From: Progne subis subis
Lineage: Eukaryota > Chordata > Aves > Passeriformes > Hirundinidae
DNA length: 64,000 bases
Reading direction: 5' to 3'
NCBI GenBank assembly: GCA_022316685.1
Contig: JAKJHU010000467.1
Coordinates: forward strand, 62,001-126,000
The number at the start of each line of letters is the position of its first letter. The stretch's first letter is position 1. The position numbers were made by a program, and so were the translations under genes. The notes beneath the pieces are model-generated. The model made no database searches, was not told the origin of the DNA, and was given only the letters and a program-made list of their open reading frames with translations. Below, one piece after another: positions 22,460 through 34,887 of this stretch.

Positions 22460-23530
22460 GGAGCATTTCAGCCCCTTGTGCCTGCAGCCCCCAGTGCCCA
22501 GAGGCGCTCAGCAGCTTCCGCAGGCTGCAGAACCTCCGCACCACTCCCGACAGCCACAAGTGTCTGTCCTCGTCCCAGTGGACCTGGCACCACTTGGAAT
22601 CCCGGCCGGAGCGTGGCTGTGGAGAGACCACCGGGCTCAGCAGGACGGGGACCCCCGGGAGCCCCCAAACCCCTCCTGTCCCATGGGTGCCTGCAGCAGC
22701 CCCAGGGCTGTGCCTGTTCCTGTGTCACCATCCCTGCAGGTGCCAGGGCTGTGTTTCCCTCTCAGGGATGGGGCCCTGAACTATCCTGACCCCCAAACCC
22801 CAGGGGTTCTGTGGGGGTCTCACATGGGCGCAGACACTCAGCAGGGAACTGTCCAAGGCCTGGGGGCTGTGGCACAGCACAGACAGCCCCAGGGCACCCC
22901 TGGCCACCTCCAGCTCATTCACAGCCAACACAGCGCTGCCAAGGGCAGGGATGGCCGTGGTCCCCCCGGGGACACCCCAGGACCCCCTGTGCCCACCCCT
23001 TTGCCCACCCCTCACCACAGTGTCCCCAAGCCCCTCAGGTCCCTGGGTGCCCAGGGGGTGGGATGGGGACCCGCCCCTCCTGGGGGGATTCTGTCACCTC
23101 CCTTCCCCCATCACCGCTGGCTCGGGGCTGCTCAGGGGGTCCCGGCACCCCCCGAGGGGCCCGTGGCACTGGTTTGCCATGTCCCCCAGGAGCCGGCCAG
23201 GGGCCACCTCCCTGCAGAAGGAGCACTGGGCACCTGCCCTCAGCCGGGAGTGGCCATGGAGGAGAGGCACGAAGGAACGAGCTTCCTGCAGCCTGGGGAT
23301 CTCCCTCTCCTGTGCCAGGCGAGGCGGCAGCCCCACGTCCCCCCGAGGCCCCTGGGGTCTCCCCCAAAACGCCCCAGCTCCCCAGCACCTGGTTGTCCAC
23401 CTTGGCGAGGGTGACAAGCTGGTTCTCCACGGGGCCGCCATCCTGGCTCACCTCCTGCTCGGTGCTGATATTGGCAATGTTGGGGATGTCACACAAGTGC
23501 TGGAGCTTCTGTGGGGATGTCCCTGGAGTG
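22460..23530 (-). other. Unidentified coding-like stretches, possible gene fragment
   Basis: Four segments on the minus strand read as low-repeat, amphipathic protein with plausible splice borders. About 23510-23395 follows a ccccacag acceptor and reads LCDIPNIANISTEQEVSQ, then NQLVTLAKVDNQ. About 23330-23230 follows ggcacag and reads EREIPRLQEARSFVPLLHGH. About 22970-22825 reads SAVLAVNELEVARGALGLS and ends at a gtgaga donor. About 22620-22480 reads KWCQVHWDEDRHLWLSGVV. The family is not recognised. The amino-acid usage looks more protein-like than the GC-driven frames elsewhere, but the plus strand is also open in places, so this could be chance. Confidence 0.25.
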
Positions 23531-23629
23531 ACACCACTGCCACCCTCATCCCCATGCTGTGGGACCCCTGCCACAACCACTGGCAGCACCTCAGACCCAC
23601 CAGGGATGGGAGGCAGGGGTGGGTGGCAG

Positions 23630-23825
23630 ACTGTCATCAGGGATGTTAGGCTGACCCCAGGGATGTCAGAATATCCCCATGGGTGTCAGGTTCCCTGTCA
23701 GATGCCAGACTGTCTCTATACGTGTCAGAATGTCCATGTGGCTGTCAGGTGGTCCTGTGGCTGCTGGGCCTTCCCAGCAAGGCCAGGCTGTCCCTATGGG
23801 TGCCACGCTGTCCCCTTGGGTGCCA
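23630..23825. repeat. Short tandem repeat of about 25 bases
   Basis: Imperfect units like atgtcagactgtccctatgggtg repeat about eight times, directly before the minisatellite of copy B. Confidence 0.6.
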
Positions 23826-26335
23826 GGCTTGTACAACCAAGAGCCAGTGTGGCACTGCAGGGCCTCCTGGAGCCAAGGGTCATTTTAAAACTGCAGAGCC
23901 AAGTAGACCATTGGGACACTGTGAGGCCTGTGATTGAACTGATGAGAATATGGTGACACAGTGAGACCTTATGGAAACAAGGATCCATTGTGACACTTTG
24001 GGTACTCATGTAACCAGGAGTCCAAATGTGACACTGCAGAGCCAAGGAGATCATTATGACACTGTCAGGGTCCCATGGAAGCAACGGGCCACTCAGACGC
24101 TGCTAGCAAAAAAAAGGAAAAAAAAAGAAACTGTTTAACACCAAGGGAGCAGGAAGAAGCATCATTCCTTATTCAGCCAGATGCACAGGGGGGAATAGCT
24201 CCTCCCAAAGGAGTGCATGCTGAGTTCAGGAAAGTTCCTGCTTACAGACTGTATTTTAAAAACATACTCAGTGATTCTAACAGAATAAGCGCACATAGAT
24301 AATAATTTCCCTGAAATCATTAACCAATTTTCTCTCCCCTTCACAGAGGTGTTCTTCCATCCAGGGGGCTTCTTTGGTGGTCTCTGGTGGCTGGTGATGC
24401 CACAGTCACACCTGACAGCCTGGTGGACTGTTAGAAGTTGGCACAACTGGAGCTGGTCATTTTCCAATTCTCCTTCTTACACAATGGGCATTGTGCAGTT
24501 CCATGGACCAGTAGGTTTTGAAGAACAAGCATTGTGTGTGCTCAGCAGGTGGAGATGGTTTTACATTTGTCAACATACACCTCTGTCAGGCATGTGAAGC
24601 TTCTCTTTCCTCCAAGCCTTTCTAAGCCTCACATGGGTGTCTGCTGGAATTCAATCTCCCTCCCCATCCCACAGCAGCCCTGCCTTTCCCTCCTCCAGCC
24701 TTGGTCTCCAGCACAGCCATGGAGGCTCTTTGGGCTCTGGACTTTTCCTGCAGCCACCAAGGGCAGCTGAGCTCTGCCCTTCCCACAGTCAGCCCTGCCC
24801 AGCCCAGGCAATGCCCAGCAATTCCCGGTGTGTGCCTGGCCTTGCTGTCAGCCCCGGCAGCGGCTGCGTGGCCCCTTTGTGCCGCGCTGGCCCAGCCATG
24901 GTGCCACAGCCCCTGTGCAGGCGCAGGGCAGGACAGGAGCATTGCGGGTGGGAACGGCCCCTGTGCCGTGGTGCCCACAGCAGCCTTGGGGCTCTGTGCC
25001 CCATGGCCTCCCTGCTGGGCAGCCTCTGCCAGCTCCTGCACAGCCCGTGGCACCTGTGGGGCTGCACAGACAGCCCTGCCCCGGGCTCTGACGGGCTCTG
25101 GGCCAGCAGAGAGGCCGGGCAGGGCTGGCCATGGCCGGGAACAGGCCCTGAGCCCCGCAGGAGGATGGAGCTGGGCCACAGCCAAACTGCCCTGCAAACC
25201 TGGGCTGAGCAGCCAGGGCTGGCAATGGCTGGGGACAGAGGCTGGCACTGACAAATGTCCTGGGCCCCTCCCTGCTCTGTCCATGCCACCAAGGGCACAG
25301 AGCAGCCTCCTCTCTGGGGCACTTGCCTGTTTTCAATGCCTTCCACAGGCACTGGCCCTGCCCCACAAGGCCTGGGCTGAGTCCTGCCCCTGCATGCTCA
25401 CACAGGCTGAGATGGACACTGATGGTTTCAGTGCCAGGCTCTCTCAGCCCAGCCCAGCTCCCTCCAAGCTCTGCCAGCTGCCCTGAGCTCTCGGCAGCAC
25501 CAAGGGCCTCTCCCCAGCACAGCCCAGCCGGCTCTGGCCCCACAGCTCTGCTCAGGGCAGGCTGCTCTGGGCAGGGGCCCCACGGCCTCAGCCCCTCGCA
25601 AGGGCACAGCAGCAGCTGCAGCTCACAGAGGGCTCAGCCCCAGCCATGGGGGAAGGTGCCTGGCCAAGGGAAAAGGAGGCTCCCTGTGTGCCCTGCTCTC
25701 CTCTCCAGGACATCCTGAGAGCTCTGCAGCCCCTGCTGCCATGCCATCTGCCCAGGCCAGCACAACAGCCCCGGCCTTGTGGCCCTCAGGAGCTGTTCCT
25801 GCTCCAGGCCCAGGGCCCATCCCAAAGCTGGGGCAGCCAGAAAGCTGTGCCCATTTCTGGTCATTCCTGACATGATGAGAATGGATCCTCAGCCACTTAG
25901 AAGTTGCTGGTGAATTTTACTTTTTCAGAGGCCTCTTCTTCCTTGAGTTCTTCAGTTGAGAAATCTGTTGACAAAGGCTCATTAAACATTTGTTCAAGAA
26001 ACGCCAACAAGAAAAGCCCATGGGAGTGACTCAACTCTTCAAATCTTCTGTGAGTAATTAGACTGGTTTCAGAAGTGTATTCAAAGTGAATATACTATAT
26101 TTAAAAACAATGAAGAAATAGTTGTTTTGTCCTGTTTAGGTTTCTTTTCCTGTTTATACATTGATATCATCAATCTCCAGTTGATACTGATCCCCGGCAT
26201 CTCCTAATGCAGTCTGAATAGATCTGAAAATCCAGACCCTTCATGGCTGACCATCAATCACATTTTGTCCCTACCCCCACTCCACCATTTCCCTCATCCA
26301 ACCCCTGGGACTCAGAGCAGCTGAGGAAAGTTTCT
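23826..26335 (+). repeat. Segmental duplication, copy B
   Basis: Same orientation and internal order as 18138-20720. The core 24629-25878 differs from copy A at only about a dozen sites. It starts with a block of the dispersed minisatellite (23826-24105). No gene is recognised. Confidence 0.85.
24110..24600 (-). mobile_element. Solo-LTR-like element, minus strand (copy B)
   Basis: Counterpart of 18470-18960 with moderate divergence, clearly more than in the neighbouring GC-rich core. Confidence 0.5.
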
Positions 26336-26734
26336 CTTCATCACCAACAAATAAAAGATGAACATGATGCTATTTGATGGTCATCACAATTCTTCCCTAA
26401 GCTTTCTTTGCAATGTCCCAGCCGTATCCTCCATCCCTCATCCACCACCCACAAGGGATTTCTGTGCAACACCAGTTTTCAACAAAGATGATAGATAGAT
26501 ATGAACAATCAAGGTGCTGTATCAGGATGCTCTGCCTGGACTACAAGTCAAATCAGCTCCAACAGTGCCCTATGTGCAAAGCTGCCAGTCATGGATGAAG
26601 AAGGGGGTCAGGTGGCTTTTCATGTTGAGGAAATGCTGAAACCAGCCTGATTCATTTTATTTCTTCCTATCCTGGCTGAAGCTCCTCTCTTGCCTCTTCC
26701 ATCCATTGTCTTTTGTCTCCCACCAGGCCCCTGG

Positions 26735-26960
26735 TGAAGAGCCTGGCTCTGTGTTCTCCATCACCTCCTCGGTGGCACTGCCAGGCTGGCATGAGGAGCC
26801 CCTCAGCCTTCCCTGCTCTGGGTGGACAAGCCCAGCTCCCTCAGCCTCTGCTCACAGCCAAAGGGCTCCAGCCCCACCTTGGGGCCCTTTCCTAACCCTG
26901 CTGCAGCTGCCAGATATCTCTCCTGCTCTGGGGAAGCCACGTCAGGCCACAGTGACCTGT
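26735..26960 (-). mobile_element. CR1-like 3' fragment (copy B side)
   Basis: Near copy of 21535-21760 on the minus strand, with the same cagaggctgagggagctggg type segment in reverse complement. Confidence 0.55.
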
Positions 26961-27054
26961 ATAATTCATGTCCTTGATGTCCTGATCACACAGCCCAGAC
27001 CCTTCTCCCCGTGTCAGGCTCTGGGGGTTGATGTGTGGAAGATCCAGTTCTCCA

Positions 27055-27655
27055 GCCACTACTGAATGCTCTGCCATGCTATAATGGCCCCTTAGTTCCA
27101 GTGGGTCCCAAAGTGTCAGAAGAGTCTCCATTGTTCCATCAGGCCCCACAATGTCACTGTGGTCCCCTTGGTTCCACAGGGCTCCACAGTGTAACAATGA
27201 TTCTTGGTTCCATGAGGGTCCTCAGTCACAATGGGCTCCTTGGATCCTCAGTGTCACAATTGCCCCTTGGCTCCATGTGGCCACACTGTGTCACAGTGGC
27301 CCATGGTTCCATGGGGCCACACATATTAATAATGCACCCTTGGTCCCATGAGGTTCTGTACTATAACATGGTCACCTTGGTTCTGTGAGGCTCCACAGTG
27401 TCACAATGGACCCATGGTTCCATGAGGCCTTGCTGTGTCAGAAATGGCTCCTTGGTTCCAAGAGGTTTCTCATTGTCACAGTGGTCCCCTTGGAACTGCA
27501 GTATCACAGGGGACCATTGCTCCAATGTCGCCCCAATGTGCCAAAATGGACTTTAGTTCCATGAAGTTCTGCTGTGTCCAAATGGACCCTTTGTTCCATG
27601 AGTTTGCACAGTGTCACAGGAGACTCCTTGGTTCTGTGAGGCCCCGCCATCAACA
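27055..27655 (-). repeat. Dispersed minisatellite array, reverse orientation
   Basis: At least 13 imperfect units of the type ccttggttccatgagg...cagtgtcacaatgg, the reverse complement of the unit at 17935-18445. Confidence 0.85.
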
Positions 27656-27659
27656 AATA

Positions 27660-30600
27660 CCCAAAATATCAATATAAGACTCAACACTAATTTGCTGTTT
27701 AGGACAGTATCCTTGATTCAGGCCTCAGATCCAGTGGGGTAACTCCTAACCTTACATGAACATGTAATTCTACCAGGGTGTTGCTTACATACAGTCACTC
27801 AATGTGTATTTATAGTTACACATTTCCATAAAAGACACTTGAACTTCCCAGATTCACTCCTTGGTTTTTTTCTATCACTACACTCTCGAGCCAGATGTCT
27901 TCTTTTTGTCTTCCAACCATCCTCACATGAAAAGCAGCCCGGTTATGTGACTGGTTTCTCGGCTAAAACTTCACAGGCAGGGTAGAAATGGAATTACCCT
28001 TTTGGTATCAAGCCCAAAGCTTTGCAGAGGCAGGCAGGACACAGAGCTGTCAGCAAAGGAAGGGGCCAGCGAGGTGGGGCAGCCGGGGGATGACGACAGC
28101 CTGCAGGGACAGAGGCGCAGGGCATGGACACCGTAGGACAGCCTGGGCTGGAGAGGGCACAGGCATGGGCAGCAGCTGAAAGGCCCTGACAGAGCCAACT
28201 CCTGCAGCACTTGGGCCATGGCTGCTGGCCCTGGGCCTGAGCCATGAGCAGGAGACAAGTCACCCTGGCAGGCCTGGGGCCTCATTGCCTCCTTGGCCCT
28301 GCTCAGCAGCCTGGCAGGGGCCGCCCCATGGTGCTGCCCTTGGCATTGCACATCCCCACATCCCAGTGTCCTGGGAAGAGCCCTGAGCACTGAGGGAGGG
28401 ACAGGATCTGCCTTGGCAGGGACTGGGGCTCAGGCCTTGGCCCTTTGCATTCCTGAAACACATCCAGGTTTGCTCAGCATCAGAGCCACCTTTGCCTTGT
28501 TTCTCCCCACCTGTCATCATTGCCTGCAGTGTTCTTCCATACATGGAACATGGGGACACTTTCTCACTCATGCCCCTCAATGGGACCCATTAAAACTTGA
28601 AGAAACTTCAGTGTTTCATTCTCATTTGAAGTTCTTGCAAAGTTTTTTGAAGACACTCTCAGGGACTGAGACTGATGTAAACAACACCAAAGCCCTGAGA
28701 GGGTCATTAAAGTCCTGGTGCTGTGTCTGTGCTGCTGAACTGGGCTGAGCTCCTGGCACAGAGGCAGCTCCTGGCAAGCAAGAGGAGCTTCAAAAAGACA
28801 TTTGTCCTGAGGAGCAGCTCCTCTCCCAGCCCAGCAGGGCTGAGGGCACTGCCTGCAGATACATGAGAGCAGTGAAGCAGACAGAGGCTGAAAGAAATTG
28901 GAAGGAAAATGCTGACATTATTCACAGAGAAATCTTCACAGCTTTTGAAAATTCTGAGCTTCTTCACGGAGAAATCATCACCACTCCTGACACAGTCAGT
29001 CTCTGGCTGCAGGGATCTCCTCAAGCTGACCCAGGACAGGACTGACATGACTGTAAGGATGGCTCTGCTGCCCTTTCTGCTTTGGGGGAGGATGTGCTCC
29101 AGAGCAGGGCTGCCCTGGGCACCGTCAGAGGGACAGGGCAGGACGGCTCCTGCTGCCAGGGACGGCTGCAGGGGCTGAAGCTGGGGCGGCAGCCAGGGGT
29201 GCCCAGGGCTGTCGTGCAGAGCAGCTCCTGCAGCCCTGAGGGCTCTTGGCCAGGCCAGGGCATCTGCCACCTGCCAGGGGCAGCTCTCAGCCTGCCTGGG
29301 AGCTCCCCATGGATGGTGGAGGGGAGCTGTGGGTGCCAGGAGTGACTCCTGCCAGGGCAGGTCCTGCTGCTGTGGAGAGGGTGCTGTGTGGGCCAGAGCT
29401 GCTCAGAGCTCGAGCTCATGCCCCGGTCATTTCTGATGGGACTTTTCATGAGATCATTCAGGGCTTGAGTTTCTCGCTTGAGTCTCTGCGCTTGAGTGCC
29501 TGAATCTGTGCTCCCACTCTCCCTGGTTCAGCTTGGTGGGAATGGAAACTCAGCTGTGCAGGGCAGAGCAGGGACTGAGGCTCTTAAACCACGACCCTGC
29601 ATTTTCCTGGGAACCTCAGCAAGTGCCTCCAGCTCCCCAGGCTCCAGATCCATCCAGCATGGAAAGGGGTTTCCATGGTGCCCAGGCCTGGGGGAGCTGT
29701 TCTTTAATCCCTGCAGCCCCGAGCAGCTGCAGGGCAGAGCTGGCCCAGGGGCTGGGCTGGGCTCTGGCAGCACTGGCAGGGAAGGAGCCCAGGGCCACAG
29801 GAACAGCTCGGGCTGGGACAGCTCCAGCAGCAGAGGCGTGGGCAGGGAGGGAGGGAGGCAGTGCTGAGGGAAGCCCTGCTGCAGGGGAGATGTGGCACCT
29901 GCCGGCCCTGCCCTGCAGGGCACACACTGCCCTGAGCAGCACAGCTCTTGTGTCCCCTCGCAGCCAGCACAGCCCTCAGCCCGGGGGCTCGGGGCCCTCA
30001 GTCCCCTCCTGGGCCGGCAGAGCAGCCCCAGAGATGAAGGGCATCTCTCCTGCCATGTGCCCATTCCCTGCTGACCAGGGCCTGAGGGCCACTGTCCTGC
30101 ACTGCTGCTGCCTGCCAGGGGCTGTGCAGGGCTGGGCAGGGAAAGGCTTTTCCTCAGGGCCCAGCTCTCTCTCTCCATGCCTTGCCCAGCTGCTCCTGGC
30201 ATTGCTGACGGGCTCTCTGGGAATGGCAGTTCCAGCTGCAGGCTCAGGCCCAGCCCTTGGGCTCCTCCTGTGCAGGCTGAGCACAGCAATGGGGTGTCCC
30301 AGCTCCCTCTGCCCTGGGGAGCTCTGGGCAGGGCAGGCTGGGAATGAGCCAACTCTCCCTGACTTTGGGAAAGGCAGGAGCCACTTTGTGTGCCAGGGAT
30401 TCCTCTGCTCTCAGCAGTGTCTCCTGGCTTTCCAGGGTAACACAGGAGTGGAGATCAGAAAGGTGCAAGTCCAGGGCAGCTGGGAACAGGAGAGAGGGAC
30501 AGAGCAGCTCCCCTCAGTCTGCACTAAGGCTCAGACAATCCTCCTGTCTCACTGGCTCTCTATTCTCCCCAGGTGCAGCAGAATCTCTTGTTCTGCCTCC

Positions 30601-30900
30601 TGCAATCCCCATCCCTTCACCCTGGCAGCTCCTGTGCCTTAAGAGGGGATTCTTTTCTGAGTTCAAGCACCAGGACTGGCCCCTGCCCTCACTGTTCCCC
30701 TGCACTGACTGGGGGTCAGGGCTGACTCCCTGGTGTGCTGCAGGACCAGGTCTGGCTCCTCATTGAATATTTGGCAGCAGCAATCAGGGCTACAGCACCC
30801 AAGGTGTGAAGGAAGTTCTCCTGGACGTAGACAAGGTGGAGGTGTTTAGTGGCAGCGTCTGTGAGAAAGGGCTTTGACTTTTCTATCAAAACTCTCCTCA
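27660..30900. other. Gene-poor upstream flank of the receptor gene
   Basis: GC-rich sequence with many overlapping open frames on both strands and no recognised domain. It may hold untranslated 5' exons of the receptor gene, which OR genes usually have, but none can be pointed to except the acceptor ctctgcctgcag ending at 30928. Confidence 0.4.
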
Positions 30901-30951
30901 AATGTAACTGTCTTTCCTCTGCCTGCAGGTTGGATTGTCCAGACAAAGCAA

Positions 30952-31884
30952 ATGTCCAACAGCAGCTCCATCAGCCACTTCCTCCTGCTGCCATTGGCAC
31001 ACACACGGCAGCTGCAGCTCCTGCACTTCTGCCTCTTCCTGGCCATCTCCCTGGCTGCCCTCCTGGCCAACGGCCTCATCATCAGCGCCGTAGCCTGCGG
31101 CCACCTCCTGCACACGCCCATGTTCTTCTTCCTGCTCAACCTGGCCCTCACTGACCTGGGCTCCATCTGCACCACTGTCCCCAAAGCCATGCACAATTCC
31201 CTCTGGGACACCAGGAACATCTCCTACACAGGATGTGCTACTCAGCTATTTATGCTGGTCTTCTTCCTTGCATCAGAGCTTGCCCTGCTCACCATCATGT
31301 GCTATGACCGCTACGTGTCCATCTGCAAACCCCTGCACTACGGGACCCTCCTGGGCAGCAGAGCTTGTGCCCACATGGCAGCAGCTGCCTGGGTCAGTGG
31401 CTTTCTCACTGCTCTGCTGCATACAGCCAATACATTTTCCCTTCCTCTGTGCTATGGCAATGCCCTGAGCCAGTTCTTCTGTGAAATCCCACACATCCTC
31501 AAGCTCTCCTGCTCACACTCCAAACTCAGGGAGCTTTGGATTATTGTGGTTGGTACCATTTTAGTTTTTGTCTGTTTTGTGTTTATACTTTTCTCCTATG
31601 TGCAGATCTTCAGGGCCGTGCTGAGGATCCCCTCTGAGCAGGGACAGCACAAAGCCTTTTCCACCTGCCTCCCTCACCTGGCCGTGCTCTCCTTGTTTCT
31701 CAGCACTGGCTTTTTTGCCTACCTGAAGCCTCCCTCCATCTCCTCCCCATCCCTGGATCTGGCACTGTCAGTTCTGTACTCAGTGGTGCCTCCAGCCCTG
31801 AACCCCCTCATCTACAGCCTGAGGAACCAGGAGCTCAAGGCTGCAGTGTGGACACTGATCACTGGGCAATTTCAGAAACATTAA
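30952..31884 (+). CDS. Olfactory receptor, OR14-like (avian gamma-c type)
   Basis: Intact single-exon seven-helix odorant receptor of 310 residues, expected in the plasma membrane of olfactory cilia and signalling through Golf. The chosen start is the MSNSSS methionine, which follows a splice acceptor (cctgcag, ending at 30928) and gives the normal OR length and an N-terminal glycosylation site. The upstream ATG at 30874 would add 26 residues across that acceptor. Motifs in order: ANGLII in helix 1, PMFFFLLNLALTDL in helix 2, MCYDRYVSICKPLHY at the end of helix 3, an extracellular loop with conserved cysteines (SLPLCYGN, FFCEIPHILKLSC), KAFSTCLPHL before helix 6 and PPALNPLIYSLRN in helix 7. 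The C-terminus FQKH is short, as in this subfamily. About 130 bases of its 3' flank (32050-32180) recur in reverse beside the OR copy at the right edge. The ligand cannot be inferred. Confidence 0.95.
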   Translation: MSNSSSISHFLLLPLAHTRQLQLLHFCLFLAISLAALLANGLIISAVACGHLLHTPMFFFLLNLALTDLGSICTTVPKAMHNSLWDTRNISYTGCATQLFMLVFFLASELALLTIMCYDRYVSICKPLHYGTLLGSRACAHMAAAAWVSGFLTALLHTANTFSLPLCYGNALSQFFCEIPHILKLSCSHSKLRELWIIVVGTILVFVCFVFILFSYVQIFRAVLRIPSEQGQHKAFSTCLPHLAVLSLFLSTGFFAYLKPPSISSPSLDLALSVLYSVVPPALNPLIYSLRNQELKAAVWTLITGQFQKH

Positions 31885-33930
31885 ATTGGTTGTCAATTTC
31901 AGAAAATATCTTGTAAAAAATATCATCTTTAATAGCATTTGTTGGTTCAGTTGTTGGGATTTTCCTTAGTTTTAATTTTCAATGACGTCCACAATGCAAG
32001 GTCATTGTTCGTGTCCTTTCTTGTTTTGTTTCTCTCCACCTTTGCTGTGGCCCCTAAGTGTGTCAATGAGAAGCTGTGCTCTTTGCGGCTTTTAAACAAA
32101 CAAAAAGATCTCCTAACAAAGTTTGCACTGGAGACCCCATTTTATTCCCTTCTCTGGAGCTGCAGCAGCAATGTCTGTGTGCAGAGCTGGGGCAGATCAG
32201 TGCTGGCACAGCAGCTGTGCCCAGCAGCAGCAGCACTTGGTGTTGCCAGTGCTGCTCCCGTGCCCCTGTCCCGCTGCCCTCCTGGCCCTGCTGTTGCTGT
32301 AGGGCCTGAGTGCTCTCGGGGGCCTGGCACAGTGCTGGGGGGTGGCAGTGCCGGGGCTGCAGCAGGGACAGGCCATGGGCACTGCTGGGGCAGCGCTGAC
32401 GCCTCAGGGCAGGGCCTGGGGGCTCCAGGCTCCTTGCCCAGGCTCTCTCCAGAACACGCCCAGGCCAATGCTTAGCAGAGAAAAGCCCCGTGAGCAGCCC
32501 CAGGGTGGCCGTGGGCAGGGTGGGGGCAAACAGCATGGCTGGGGCTCTGCAAGGTCCCTGGGGGACACAGGAAGGAGCAGAAGAACGGACTGATCCATCC
32601 CCACTGCTCTGGACACTCCAGGGCAGTGTCCCAGAGCATCCTCATGCACCTGCCAAAAACATCCCCCCTCTGCAGACCTGGCCTCTCCCCCAGCTCACAC
32701 AGGTGCCACATCCTCGCAGGCACAGACACAGCAGCACTGGCTCAGGAGCCCCTGTTTGCACTGCATAGAGCAGAGTGAGCACCCCCATGGGGTTGGTGTG
32801 GGGAGATGAACCTGAGTGAGCACAAATGCCATCAGCCCCTGGGGCCAGGAAGTCTGGTCTCTGAAAGTCAGAGATTATCTAAAAACTCAACAATTTTATC
32901 GTCACTGTACCTAAAACAGCTTCTGACCCTCACTGATCTCCCACCAGCCCGTCTCTGAACAGCAGGAGACAGAGCTTTCCTTGGCAGTGGCAAGAGAAGG
33001 AAACCTCCCTAAAGAGGAAGGTTGTGCCAGCTTGGAAGGTTCAGCCTGGAGGTGAGCAAAAAGAAAAGTCCCTGCCAGGGTAGAATTTTGGTGCTCGAGG
33101 TGTCCCAGCGTGAGCCTGGGCCATGCCCTGGCTCTGTGTGCCAGGAGCCGGCAGCGCTGGGTGCAGGGAGCCCAGGGAGGGCACAGAAATGCTGGGCTGA
33201 GAAATGCTGGGGGGCACAGCGAGATGGGCGTGTGCAGCCGGCCAGGGCACAGGAGCAGCACACACAGGGGGCACAGCCTGCAGGAGAGATGGCCAAGGGC
33301 TGGGCAGGGCTGGCAGGGCCACAGGCACCCAGGCCTTTGTCCCCTGGGCCCTGGCAGCGCCTCTGGAGGCCCCACAGAAGGAACTTTCCTTCCAGGGCCT
33401 GCACTTTGCTTCTGCCTCGCCCCTCCCTGAGGAGCCTGGCAGGGCTTGCAGCTTTCTGACATTTGTCCTTGCTGCCCCTGCCATCCCCCTGCCCCACAAA
33501 CAGCCCCGAGCCACCCGTGAGGGACAGGCCCTGCTGTGCCAGGCCTGGCCTCAGGGCTTGGCCTTTCTGCTTCCTCCAGCCAGCCCAGGCCTTGCTCAGC
33601 ATTGCAGTTCCCTGCTCACAGCCTTTGGCTCCCTGCAATCCTGGCCTCAAGGATCTGCTCTCACCAGTGCCTGGGGAGCCTTTGGCACTCCCTGCCCTCA
33701 CTGGGGCCCAGCGATGCTCCAAGGGACTTGGAGTTTTGCTTCTGCCTCCTTCAGAAGCTTCTTCAACCTTCTTTCAGTGCCTGAGGGTCCTGGACTCAGC
33801 CCCAAATCCACCGTGGGGCTCATGAAAATACAGAAAACCCTCAGTAGCTCTTTGTCTTCCTTCTATTGTCTTCAAGTCTCCAAGGCATGTTAAGATGATT
33901 GGAGTCAGTCCTGTTAAGGAGGGAGATTTC
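31885..33930. other. No gene recognised downstream of the receptor
   Basis: GC-rich sequence apart from the conserved OR 3' flank at 32050-32180. A T homopolymer of about 22 bases follows at 33949-33970. Open frames overlap on both strands and show no domain. Confidence 0.5.
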
Positions 33931-33935
33931 AAAGT

Positions 33936-33946
33936 GCATCTCATGA

Positions 33947-33977
<31 letters not shown>

Positions 33978-34190
33978 ATGAGTTTTTTTAAAAAAATCGA
34001 TTCTGAGAAGAGGTAACAAATCATTCTCCAAGTGATCTTGATGCTGAATGTCTCTTTAGGAGGTGTGGGCCTGGAGAAGAATGAGCCCCTTGCAAGTTGA
34101 CCCTCTTTGGAAAACCTGCTCCTTTACTGCCAACCTCACCATGTCTAACATTGCCCACATGGGACTAAACTCCCAAAACATAACTGCAAT
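33936..34190 (+). repeat. Direct repeat, left copy
   Basis: Runs from catgatttt through gagaagaggt, cttgatgctgaatgtctctt and ggcctggagaagaatgagcc to ctaaactcccaaaa. It is repeated in the same direction at 34888-35130 with a small number of changes. Confidence 0.85.
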
Positions 34191-34195
34191 AAATA

Positions 34196-34886
34196 CGATA
34201 GACCAAATTCAATAAATCAAAATTTAGAATTTTATTTTGAGACAAAATAACAGTCTCTGATAGCCACAATTAAAAAGGACAGCGTCGAACCCCGGGGCTT
34301 CGGCGCTGGGTGAACACGGTAACACACTCTGTCATTCTGTCACCCCCTCAGTTCACATTTCTGGTCTGGGGCTGCCTATTTTTATACACTGGTTCGCTGA
34401 GAGAAAATCGGGACCCTAAGACTCCCCCTTCCGAGGCAGCTTCATTAGATATTCATGTTCGGGTTCTGGTGCAGTTGAATGGATTTGCGCTGGAGAACAA
34501 TGTCATGATTGCTGTGTCCAGGTACAGTGTAGAGATGTTAATGTTTAATGTCTGGCGGGGACGGATAAGATATCGATCTGATGTAATCATTCGGTCCTCC
34601 GGGTTCTCCATCTCCCTTTTCCGTCCTTTTTGTTCTCCTCTAACGATTCCCGGCAGAAGTTTTCTCATGTCCCTTTTTGTGTAATTCCTGTCATAGCTTT
34701 CTTATGTCCCTTCCGGTGCAATCTCCAGCAAAAGAATTCCTTGTGTCCCCCCCATGCTGTTTTAGTCACAGTTAACACGTTGTATACTCGATTAGAAATA
34801 AAACTTGCTCCTTATGGTTATCATTACATTTACAGAGAATGAATTACATATTATAACATTTAACACGAATTAACTTTAAGACATAT
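34196..34886 (-). mobile_element. LTR-like insertion between direct repeats
   Basis: The minus strand begins near tgatatatgtc and ends with tttgatttattgaatttgg. It carries AATAAA in caaaataaaattc close to its end and has no coding sequence. Size and layout fit a solo LTR. Confidence 0.4.
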
Positions 34887-34887
34887 A

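Noticed and set aside
17935..27655. CRISPR-like appearance of short repeated units
   Set aside because: Units are imperfect, variable in spacing and lack fixed repeats with unique spacers. The setting is clearly a vertebrate genome.
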